A stretch of DNA of 64,000 nucleotides from Mycobacterium gordonae. Lineage in GTDB: Bacteria > Actinomycetota > Actinomycetes > Mycobacteriales > Mycobacteriaceae. The first letter of the stretch is position 1, and every line of letters begins with the position of its first letter. Below are positions 49,203 through 57,400 of this stretch, one piece after another. The notes under the pieces were generated by a model. The model saw only the letters and a program-made list of their open reading frames with translations, was not told the DNA's origin and made no database searches. A program made the translations under genes and the position numbers. The DNA lies in NCBI RefSeq assembly GCF_017086405.1, contig NZ_CP070974.1, positions 152,349 to 216,348 on the forward strand. Reading direction: 5' to 3'.

Positions 49203-50350
49203 CTACCTTGCATTTTCGGAGTGCTGCCACTCGTGTTCCCGTCGGCGAATGCCGCCGTAGTCGAACAGCGAGGAGCTGGCTGAGATCGTCGCGGCGATGC
49301 CGTCCATCTCGGTTGCCCACTCGCGGGCCAGCACGGGTCGAACGTGGCGGTGGTGCAGGATGCTGCTGCCGCCGTACCGCTTGACCGCGAACCAGCGCGC
49401 TTCGCGATGGGCGCGCTCAAGGCTGGCGTTGTTGGGTTTCGCTGGCCGGGTCGCTGCGTACTCGCGGGTTGCGGGGAACGTTTTGTCCGGCCGGCTGGGT
49501 GGCCGATCGCTGTCGAAGATCATCCAGTGCCGAATCGCGTCGGCGCGCCCGTTGTCCAGGTCGGGGACGCCTCGGCCGAGACGGCGACACGCTTCGGTCA
49601 GGAACATGCGTTGCCCCGCGGTGTCGCAGTGGGCGAGCTGCCGCCAGGGCGGGGAGGCGATCAGTTCGGCGAGGCTGACCGCTTCGGGATAAACGGCGGC
49701 GAACAGCAGCGAGGTGCTGTACGTGGTGGTCTCGGTGCCGGGCGGGATCAGCGACTCTGCCCGCTGGTCCCATTGGCGGACGGCCGCGGTCTGCTCGCGC
49801 TGCCCGTGGTTCCAGAGGTGACCGCAGATCAGGAACCCGGTCAGCACGGCATCGAACACCACCGCCGCGCCGTATCGGGCCAGCAGCCGGTTGTGCCGGT
49901 GTTGGGCGGCCATGATCTGGTCGCCGACCCGATCTTGCAGCGGCGTCGCTAGTTGCCCGGCGTCGGGTGGGCCGATCCAGTAGCGATGCCGGGTGCAGAC
50001 GTAGTGGTGATGTGGCAGCAGCCGTAGCACCGGTCCGCCGTCGTGGCGGGCGTCGCAGCGCGGACAGCCAGGCTGCGACTGGTGCCGCCAGGCCGTCCAG
50101 TCCAGTGCCGGTCGCGCAGCTCGGGCAGCGCCAGCACCAGGTGCTCGACAGGGCGGCCGGTGGCGACCGCGAGCCGGTCGGCCACCACCCGGCCCCGCTT
50201 GCGGGCAGGTTGGTCTGCGGCACTTGTGGTGCTGAGGTGGTTCCAGAGTTCGCCCTCTGGTAGGCCGTGCAGGACGGTGAGACGGGTCAGGTAGGACAGC
50301 ACGATCTCGTGGCGGGCCGGTCCGGCCGGGATCGGCAGGCGGGCCAGCAC
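49203..50350 (-). pseudogene. TniQ-family targeting protein gene, single-base frameshift
   Basis: Starts at GTG 50350, two bases after the tniB stop: VLARLPIPAGPARHEIVLSY, LPEGELWNHL, VADRLAVATGRPVEHLVLAL, DRHWTG. At about 50,098 (CACTGGACTGGACGG) the frame must change to continue as WRHQSQPGCPRCDARHDGGP, LRLLPHHHYVCTRHRYWIGP, then helices to 49203. The Cys pair and CTRHRYWIG are the zinc-binding core of TniQ, so the protein is complete apart from one base. TniQ directs the TnsC ring to target sites. The TGGACTGGAC duplication suggests a small slip. If real, the transposon cannot target by TniQ. Confidence 0.82.
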
Positions 50351-50352
50351 CC

Positions 50353-51405
50353 TCAGCCGATCGCCCGACGCGAACGATCCGCGGCAGCGGTCCGTTCGGC
50401 AGCGTGATCGACCGGGACGATATCGAGCAGCGCGCGGGTGAGCTTTTCGGTGCCGTCCTCGATGGCCAGGATCGCTGCGCCGCGGACCAGGTGCGACAGG
50501 CTGCCGATCATGCCGCCGCTGCGCCGATACAGGTACTCGTCTAGTGCGACCAGGGAGCCGGTCTTGTGCCGGTGCAGCCGCAGGGTGGATTCCATCGTGG
50601 CGACCAGCGCCCGCCACTGCTCGCGCTGCTCGCTGGTGCCGTAGGCGAACTCGCTGGCCCCGATCACGGTGAACCGGCCGGCGATCTGCCGGCCCCGGAC
50701 TCCGGAAAATAACCCGGCTGCTTCGACGTCGATGCCGGCATAGACGAACGTCGCGGGCAGCCGCTCGGCGAAGTATTTCAACTGATCCGAGACCTCGGCC
50801 CCGGCGCGAGTGGCCAGGTTCAGGTTGTGCAGCTCGTCGACTAGCACCAGCTCGACACCGGTGCGGGCGGCGGTGTGGCAGACCGCGTCCACGATGTCGG
50901 TGATGTTGACCCGGCCGGTGAACGACAGTCCGAGGAAACGGGCGAACTCCATCGCCAGCATCCGCGCGGTCGAGGCCGGCGGGACGGTCACGTAGAGCAC
51001 CGGCAGCCGATGTGCATCATGTAGGAACCGGCGGCGGATATGGCGTTCGTGGGTGCGGCCCAACAGCGTGAGCGCGGTCGTCTTCCCGGTGCCCGACTCC
51101 CCCGACACGATCAAACCCCGCCGGGCAGAGACCTGGTTTCGGTTCAACTGCAGCATTAGCCGCGCCGTGGAGATTACCTTCTGGATCGTCGGGGTGTTCG
51201 CCAGCGGTAGGTCAGCGTGGTAGGCCCGCCGCGCCTGCTCCTCCAGGTCCCGCCGCTCGTCGGTGAGTAGGTCCAGCGTGGCCGGGTTGTGCCCGTCGGG
51301 CGCGACTGGTTGACGGTCCACGAACCGCCGCCACCCCTCCTTGGTGGTCAGCGGCTCATCGGTCTCGAACTCGGCTCCGGCGTCGCCGCTGCCGCGGCTC
51401 ACCAT
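50353..51405 (-). CDS. tniB: TnsC/TniB-like AAA+ ATPase of the transposon
   Basis: 350 residues. Walker A VSGESGTGKTTALTLL (about residue 105), Walker B VELVLVDELHNLN, sensor region ATFVYAGIDVEAAGL, GRFTVIGASEFAY, and C-terminal helices ending RSGGMIGSLSHLVRGAAILA, the standard TniB layout. The ATPase bridges the transposase and TniQ and regulates target immunity in this class. It overlaps the small gene upstream by a few bases and is followed by tniQ two bases after its stop. No lesion is visible. Confidence 0.93.
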   Translation of the reverse strand: MVSRGSGDAGAEFETDEPLTTKEGWRRFVDRQPVAPDGHNPATLDLLTDERRDLEEQARRAYHADLPLANTPTIQKVISTARLMLQLNRNQVSARRGLIVSGESGTGKTTALTLLGRTHERHIRRRFLHDAHRLPVLYVTVPPASTARMLAMEFARFLGLSFTGRVNITDIVDAVCHTAARTGVELVLVDELHNLNLATRAGAEVSDQLKYFAERLPATFVYAGIDVEAAGLFSGVRGRQIAGRFTVIGASEFAYGTSEQREQWRALVATMESTLRLHRHKTGSLVALDEYLYRRSGGMIGSLSHLVRGAAILAIEDGTEKLTRALLDIVPVDHAAERTAAADRSRRAIG

Positions 51406-51728
51406 TTGTCGGCCTCGGCGTCGGCGTCGAACACCCCGAACGGGATCACCGTCGCCAAGGGCTCGGCGGTCGACTCGGCGCGCTCGGGCAGCGGGATCGG
51501 TGAACTAGTGACACTGGTCAAGCGGGTGCGGGCGGCGACCCGGTCGGTGCGTTTGTCGACTGGCCCGGCCGCCGCCCGGGTCAGCAGGTCGTCCAGCACA
51601 CGGGCGACCTGGGTCTCGTTGCTGGCATCACCGCCGCGCTGCGCGGTCAGGGCGCGGGCGTGGCGCCAGGTGAACTCCGCGAACGGCGCCGTCACCATCG
51701 GCAGATGGGTCCACGGACGGTGAGCCAT
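51399..51728 (-). CDS. Small protein between tniA and tniB (109 residues)
   Basis: Starts MAHRPWTHLPMVTAPFAEFT and ends VIPFGVFDADAEADKW. It overlaps tniA by ~37 bases and tniB by 7, so it is tightly coupled to both. The N-terminus W-x-H-L ... FAEFTWRHARALTAQRGGDA is helical; the rest is Pro/Thr/Ala-rich. No known motif. Its position suggests a transposition accessory factor. Confidence 0.72.
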   Translation of the reverse strand: MAHRPWTHLPMVTAPFAEFTWRHARALTAQRGGDASNETQVARVLDDLLTRAAAGPVDKRTDRVAARTRLTSVTSSPIPLPERAESTAEPLATVIPFGVFDADAEADKW

Positions 51729-53404
51729 CCCTCGCGCGTACGCATGAACACCCGGGTGGCGTCATAGGGGTCGTAGTGGACTTCCCAGAGCCCGCGCCGC
51801 GCGGTGACACCGGAGTGCTGAAGTCGCAGCGGCCCGAGTTCCGGGCAGTCGTAGGTGCGGTAGTCGATCGTGATGCCGTAGGCGTTGATCTGCCGCCAGG
51901 TCACCGGCAGCAGTTCCAAATAGTCTTCCCCGGTCAGGGTCAACGGCAAATACCCGGCCGCGACGACCAGCGCGGCGTACTTCTCATTCGGCGACAGGAC
52001 CCGTCGCGGTGCCAATGGGTCGCGTAGCGCGTCGTGCGGGCGGGTCTGCCAGCCGGCCAGCAGCCACTCATCGAGCAAATCCTGCAACTCAGCCAGCGTC
52101 CACGCCCCCGACACGTCTGCCCCGCGCAGGGTCATATTGGCGCCGGTGTAGGAGGCGACGTGCTGACAGAACAGCGTGTTGATCGACCCGAATGTGGCCT
52201 CCACGATCGCCTTGTCGGTCGGTGTGCGTGGCCGGGCCTGCTGCACCGAGATCCCTAACCGCTCACATGCCCTGGTGAACGTCTCCGAGACGAACACTTT
52301 CCCGCCGTCGATGGTGATCGTGTCCGGCACGATCACCGGTCTAGCCGCCGCCAGCTCCATCCGCGCGTCGATGTCCAGCAACCGGGAATGCGGCATTACC
52401 GACGCAGACATCTGCAACGCCTGACTCCAGCCGGGCCGCATCGGCTCGGGCACCAGCATCCGCGCCAGCAGCAACGCGGCGTCCACGGCCTTGGTCCCGA
52501 CCGGTCGCAGTACCGCCGCGCAGATCGTGCGCGTGGCCATGTCCACCACGATCGTCAAGTCCACCCGCGCTGGTGTCCCATCATCCAGCAGCACCAGCAC
52601 GTCGATCGGGGTCGAGTCGATCTGCACTTGCTCACCTGGCCTCGCAGCGAAACTGGGCGTGAACATCCCCGACGGGCGGTTCGCCGTCTGCCTCCGCGTG
52701 ACCGCCGACCCAAAACTGTGCCGGCCAGTGGCCAACGCCTCAATGAGCCGATAGAACGCCGAGCGCCCCGGCAGCGGCACCACCCCCGGCCCATGCTGAG
52801 ACTCCAGTTGCGCAACGACCCGGCGCATCAGCCGCGTCCGCGTGCCGGTTGAGGTATGAGTCTCGGCGTCCAGCGCCTCGCGCACAGCTGCGACCACCCG
52901 CGCGTCGGCGCGTCCAGTGACCGCCACCTCGCGTGCACCGCGTTGATCAACCAAACCCCACAAACCCTGCCGTGCATACCGCGCGCGGCGAGAGTGCACC
53001 GTGCGCACGCTCACACCCAATTCGGCCGCCTTCGTCTCGGCCCGCTGGCTGACCGTGGTCAACACCGGGTCATATCCGCCGCGGCACACCGCGCCCGGCT
53101 CTGCCCCCGGCGGCAATCCGGTCTCGACCTCGACCACATGCCGTTCCCACTCACGCGCCGCATCGACGATTTCGGTTGGCAGGCCGTCCAGCAGCCCGAA
53201 CGGCTCCAACCCGACCGGGTCGTCGTGGCCCAGCAGCGCGAACGCCGCAGAGGACAACAGATGCGATACCAGCACGACCTGCTCGACACCTTCACCCGAG
53301 CGCAGCCGGACCGCGGTGCCGACCAGCCCGAGCACCTGGTGCTCGCCCCCGTCGAACTCCACCCGATCGCCCGGGCGCAGTACCGCCGGTCGTGCCGCCG
53401 TCAC
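51692..53404 (-). CDS. tniA: TnsB/TniA-like DDE transposase
   Basis: 570 residues. N-terminal HTH-containing region (RAETKAAELGVSVRTVHSRR) binds the end repeats. The integrase catalytic core carries the DDE triad: VQIDSTPIDVLVLL (first Asp), TITIDGGKVFVSETF (second Asp), TDKAIVEATFGSINTLF (Glu). The C-terminal Mu-like barrel follows (YLELLPVTWRQINAYGITID, WEVHYDPYDATRVFM). In Tn7, TnsB cuts the 3' ends and joins them to target. It starts four bases inside the tnsA-like stop. Complete. Confidence 0.93.
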   Translation of the reverse strand: MTAARPAVLRPGDRVEFDGGEHQVLGLVGTAVRLRSGEGVEQVVLVSHLLSSAAFALLGHDDPVGLEPFGLLDGLPTEIVDAAREWERHVVEVETGLPPGAEPGAVCRGGYDPVLTTVSQRAETKAAELGVSVRTVHSRRARYARQGLWGLVDQRGAREVAVTGRADARVVAAVREALDAETHTSTGTRTRLMRRVVAQLESQHGPGVVPLPGRSAFYRLIEALATGRHSFGSAVTRRQTANRPSGMFTPSFAARPGEQVQIDSTPIDVLVLLDDGTPARVDLTIVVDMATRTICAAVLRPVGTKAVDAALLLARMLVPEPMRPGWSQALQMSASVMPHSRLLDIDARMELAAARPVIVPDTITIDGGKVFVSETFTRACERLGISVQQARPRTPTDKAIVEATFGSINTLFCQHVASYTGANMTLRGADVSGAWTLAELQDLLDEWLLAGWQTRPHDALRDPLAPRRVLSPNEKYAALVVAAGYLPLTLTGEDYLELLPVTWRQINAYGITIDYRTYDCPELGPLRLQHSGVTARRGLWEVHYDPYDATRVFMRTREGWLTVRGPICRW

Positions 53405-54165
53405 GGAGCAACCCCGAACGCGACGAGCGTCGCCTCACCCAGCGGCCGACTTAAGTCCGCGCTCAACACCTGCCGCCACAGAAGATGGAACAACGCAGGC
53501 AACACTGCGATCGGATCACCGACCGCCTCGGCACCGGCCAGCAGCGGTGTCGGCGTCGCGAACACATCCATCAGCGAGACCCCGACGGCCGGGACGTCGT
53601 TGCGCGGGTGACGGTAACCCGACAGCCAACGCAGGTTGCCCACCAGCACCGGGTCCAAGCCGGCGACCAGTCGATACTCCCAACGCAGCCGGGCGCACGC
53701 ATGCCCCGTCACTGCGAACTTGGCTAGGTCCTGCGGCCGGCGTCGCTCGACCGGGCGGCAGTCGACTACCAGCGCGGTGCCGTCGATGCGGCGGGCGAAC
53801 AAGTCTGGCGCGTGCCTTGTCCGCGTCCCCGCCTCGTTCGGCCAGGACAGCCAGAACGGTTGCGCCGCGATGCCGACCACCGCTGGATCGAAGTCCAGCA
53901 GCATCACGTGGTCGCGCTCCAGCCACGACTCGAATCCGACGTGGCCGCCGGTCGTCGCGCACCACCACCGGCCACCCAGGTGTCGCTGCCCCTTTCGGGG
54001 CGTGAACCGCCGCACCGGCACCCCATCCTCGAAACCCACAACCGCGGCTGCGTCGAGCGCCAGCCGCCGCCGATCGCCGTCGGCGGTCACCCAGTCGACC
54101 TCAACACTGCCCGTCTTGATCACCATCCCGGCCGCCTCGGCCAGCGCCGCTGTCATGGCAAACAT
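53401..54165 (-). CDS. TnsA-like endonuclease
   Basis: 254 residues from ATG 54165 (or ATG 54156). The central segment GGHVGFESWLERDHVMLLDF, then PAVVGIAAQPFWLSW and RHAPDLFARRIDGTALVVDC follows the TnsA nuclease pattern (Glu in FESWLER, Asp in APDLF, then a beta strand with the final active-site residues; here DCR rather than Gln-x-Lys). TnsA cuts the 5' ends, so the element should move by cut-and-paste. First gene of the leftward tns operon, 45 bases inside the right-end repeats. Confidence 0.85.
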   Translation of the reverse strand: MFAMTAALAEAAGMVIKTGSVEVDWVTADGDRRRLALDAAAVVGFEDGVPVRRFTPRKGQRHLGGRWWCATTGGHVGFESWLERDHVMLLDFDPAVVGIAAQPFWLSWPNEAGTRTRHAPDLFARRIDGTALVVDCRPVERRRPQDLAKFAVTGHACARLRWEYRLVAGLDPVLVGNLRWLSGYRHPRNDVPAVGVSLMDVFATPTPLLAGAEAVGDPIAVLPALFHLLWRQVLSADLSRPLGEATLVAFGVAP

Positions 54166-54209
54166 GCTTCCCGATCACGGGACCGCAGTACCGCAGCGAC
54201 TCGCACCCG

Positions 54210-54287
54210 ACTGCAACCTTTACCCGGACACTGCAACGTCTACTGCAGCCTTCACCGAAACACTGCAGCCTTCACCGGTACGGGACA
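54210..54287. repeat. Transposon right end with four repeat units
   Basis: Units of ACTGCAGCCTTCACCG at 54242-54257 and 54262-54277, a variant ACTGCAACCTTTACCC at 54210-54225 and a short ACTGCAACGTC at 54230-54240, then the tip ending GGGACA at 54287. They match the pattern of TnsB-binding sites at Tn7-type ends and probably also overlap the tns promoter. Confidence 0.82.
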
Positions 54288-54347
54288 TAGGGCACCCTAA
54301 CTACCCTCATGCAGAACCGACAACCGCCATCACACCTAGTGCACATA

Positions 54348-54366
54348 GGTAACGAATCGGTAACGA
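54348..54366. repeat. Direct repeats upstream of relaxase, candidate oriT or operator
   Basis: GGTAACGA at 54348-54355 and 54359-54366, exactly 11 bases apart, in the ~160-base stretch between the transposon and the relaxase start. CCTCGGTTGAGG (54368-54379) is an adjacent short palindrome. oriT lies next to the relaxase gene in many MobF plasmids, so this is a candidate. Confidence 0.45.
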
Positions 54367-54452
54367 CCCTCGGTTGAGGCCGACGAATGTGAGTCCGATG
54401 TTGCGCGGGACGGGGGGCCGCCCTTAGTTTTCCGGCAAGGGGTGATGACGCG

Positions 54453-57400
54453 GTGATGAGCCTGCACAAGCTGACGGCCGGCGACGGGTACATGTACCTG
54501 ATCCGGCAGGTCGCCGCCGCCGACGCCACCGAACGTGGCCGCGGATCTCTCAGCGACTACTACACCGACAAAGGCGAATCCGCCGGAGTATGGATGGGCA
54601 GCGGCCTTGCCGCGCTGGGCACGCCGATCTCGCGCGACACCGACGACGAGAACATCCGCCGCCACTGGCACGTCGAGCACGGTTCGACCGTCACCGAAGA
54701 GCAAATGAAGGCCCTTTTCGGGGAAGGTTTACACCCCAATGCCGATCAGATCACCGAGTACATCCTCGGCGGTAAAGGGGGCGGGGCTGCGGCGCTGCAT
54801 GCGGCCAGGCTGGGGCGCCCGTTCCCGATCAAAGACAACGACAACCCGTTCAAACAACGACTGCGAGCGGCCTACCGCGCACACAACATCGCCTCCGGAA
54901 ATAACCCCACCGCAAAACTCGACGACGAGGTCCGTGCCACCCTGCGAACCGCCGTAGCCCTGGAGATGTTCGCCGAAACCTACAACCGCCCGCCCGCTGA
55001 CGATCGCGAAATCAGTGGGTTCATCGCCCGCAACACCCGCACCGCCACCACCGCCGTCGCCGGCTTCGACTTAACCTTCACCCCAGTCAAATCGGTCTCG
55101 ACACTATGGGCCTTGGCACCTGAGCCGATCGCGCAAACTATCCAGGACTGCCACCACCAAGCCGTCGCAGAAACCTTGGCATTCCTGGAAGAGCATGTGG
55201 CGTTCTCACGCATGGGATCAGGTGGCATCGCCCAGATCAAAGCCACGGGCTTGATCGCAGCAGCCTTCGATCATCGCGACTCGCGCGCCGGGGACCCCAA
55301 CCTGCACACCCACCTCGTCATCAGCAACAAAGTGCACGTCATCGGCCCCGACGGAATCCCCCGCTGGCTGGCCCTGGACGGCGCCCTTCTCTACCGGGCC
55401 AAAGTCGCCGCCTCCGAGCTCTACAACACCCGCATCGAAGCGCTGCTGATCGCCGAACTCGGCGTCCGATTCGTGGCCAGAGCAACCCAGCGCGGCAAAC
55501 GGCCGGTACGCGAAATCGCCAACGTGTCCACAAAACTCACCGAGTTCTACTCCTCGCGGCGGGCCGCAGTCGAGCACCGCTTCGGCGAGCTGGCCAAACA
55601 ATTCCACACCGATCACGGCCGCGAACCCACCGCGGTAGAAGCCCTCGCGCTGTCCCAGCAGGCCAACCTCGACACCCGCCAGGCCAAACACGAACCGCGC
55701 TCACTGGCCGAGCAACGCCACACCTGGCGCGCCCAGGCCACCGAAATCCTTGGTAGCCAGCGAGCGATCTCCGACATGGTCGCCGACGCCACCCATAGCG
55801 GCCCGCATATCCATCCGGAAGTCACCGAGGAATGGCTGCACACGCAGGCCGCCGCAGTCATCACCAGCGTCGCCGAAACACGAGCCGCCTGGACCATTAA
55901 CCACATCCGCGCCGAAGCCCAACGCCACCTGCGCAACGCCGATCATCCCGGCGGACCCGAGCTGGTCGACCGCCTCATCGCCACCGCAATGAGCGAGCAC
56001 AGCATCGCGTTGAGCACACACGCCGACGCCGAAATGAACGTGCCTTCCGCACTACGGCGCCCCGACGGCACCAGCGTCTATATCCGCCACGACGACACCG
56101 TCTACACCAGCAACGCGATGCTCGCCGCGGAGCGCCGCATCCTGGCCGCAGCCACCCTGACAAACGGCCGCGTCGTCGACGAGGACAGCGTCGGCCTAGC
56201 CCTGCTGGAAGCCCACGCCAACACCGGAGTAGCACTCAATGACGGACAAACCGCACTGGTCAAACAAATGGCCACCTCCGGAGCTCGAGTACAGCTTGCG
56301 CTTGCCCCGGCAGGCACGGGCAAGACCACCGCGATGGCCGCTCTGGCGGCGGCCTGGCGCACCAGCGGCGGCACCGTCATCGGGCTGGCCCCCACCGCCT
56401 CTGCGGCCGAAGTGCTGGCCGAAGACCTCGGCACCTCCACCGACACTTTGGCCAAATTCGTCCAACTCGCCGCAACCCGCAGCGACCAGCCGCAAGCCGC
56501 ACTTGATGACCCTGCAAGGAAGTGGTTCGACGCCATCAACGACTCCAGTCTGCTCATCCTCGACGAAGCAGGAATGGCCTCCACTTTCGACCTGGACACC
56601 CTGATCTCCCACGCCCTGGCACGCGGGGCCAACGTGCGGCTGATCGGTGATGACCAGCAACTGGCCGCCATCTCCGCCGGCGGCATCCTGCGCGACCTCG
56701 CCCAGCGTCACAACGCGGTCACCCTCAACACCGTCGTGCGCTTCACCCACGCTGAAACCGGTAAAGCAGAAGCCGCCGCCAGCCTGGCCATCCGCGACGG
56801 CGACCCCGCAGGCATCGGCTTCTACATCGACCACCACCGCGTCCACATCGGCGCTGACGCGACCGCCGAAGACATGGCCTACGCGGCATGGGCCGCCGAC
56901 CGCGCCGCAGGCCGCGACTCGCTGCTGGTCGCCCCCACCAACGACATCGTCGCCAGACTCAACCAACGCGCCCGACTGGACCGACTGACCGCCGCCGGCG
57001 CCACCACGCCAACGTCCACTGCGACGCTGGCCGACGGATTGATCGCCTCATCCGGAGACACCATCGCCACCCGCGAAAACTGCCGTTACCTACGCACCGA
57101 CAACAACGGCGGATGGGTCAAAAACGGTCACCGCTGGACCATCCGCACCGTCCACGACAACGGCGCGCTCACCGTCGTTCCACTGCGCGGCACCGCCACA
57201 CCCGTGCTCCTGCCCCCCTGGTACGTCAGCGCCTTCACCACCCTGGGCTACGCCAACACCATCAACCAAGTCCAAGGCATGACCGCCGGCAGACGCGACA
57301 CCGAAGGCACCTGCCACACCGTCCTGGGCGATCACCTCACCCGCAACCAGCTCTATGTCGCCCTCACCCGCGGATGCACCGAAAACCATCTCTACGGCTC

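Larger units (their letters stand above)
40606..54287. mobile_element. Tn7-like transposon, 13,682 bp, with TAGGG target duplication
   Basis: Left tip TGTCCTGTCCGGATGAAGG and right tip (read inward) TGTCCCGTACCGGTGAAGG agree closely; TAGGG at 40601-40605 and 54288-54292 is an exact 5-bp direct duplication, the size made by Tn7/Tn5053-type elements. Both ends hold repeated GTGAAGGCTGCAGT-like motifs, expected TnsB sites. Transposition genes for TnsA-, TnsB/TniA-, TnsC/TniB- and TniQ-like proteins occupy 49.2-54.2 kb beside the right end. The cargo (40.8-49.0 kb) is a sigma-factor signalling module. An IS3-family element is nested in the cargo. Insertion was between two divergent plasmid genes, ~165 bases before the relaxase. 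Confidence 0.88.

Noticed and set aside
40699..49215. 13-base match AAAATGCAAGGTA near the transposon left end and at the tniQ 3' end
   Set aside because: Only a short match; one copy is coding sequence for the TniQ C-terminus. The true ends are better defined by the tips and TAGGG.
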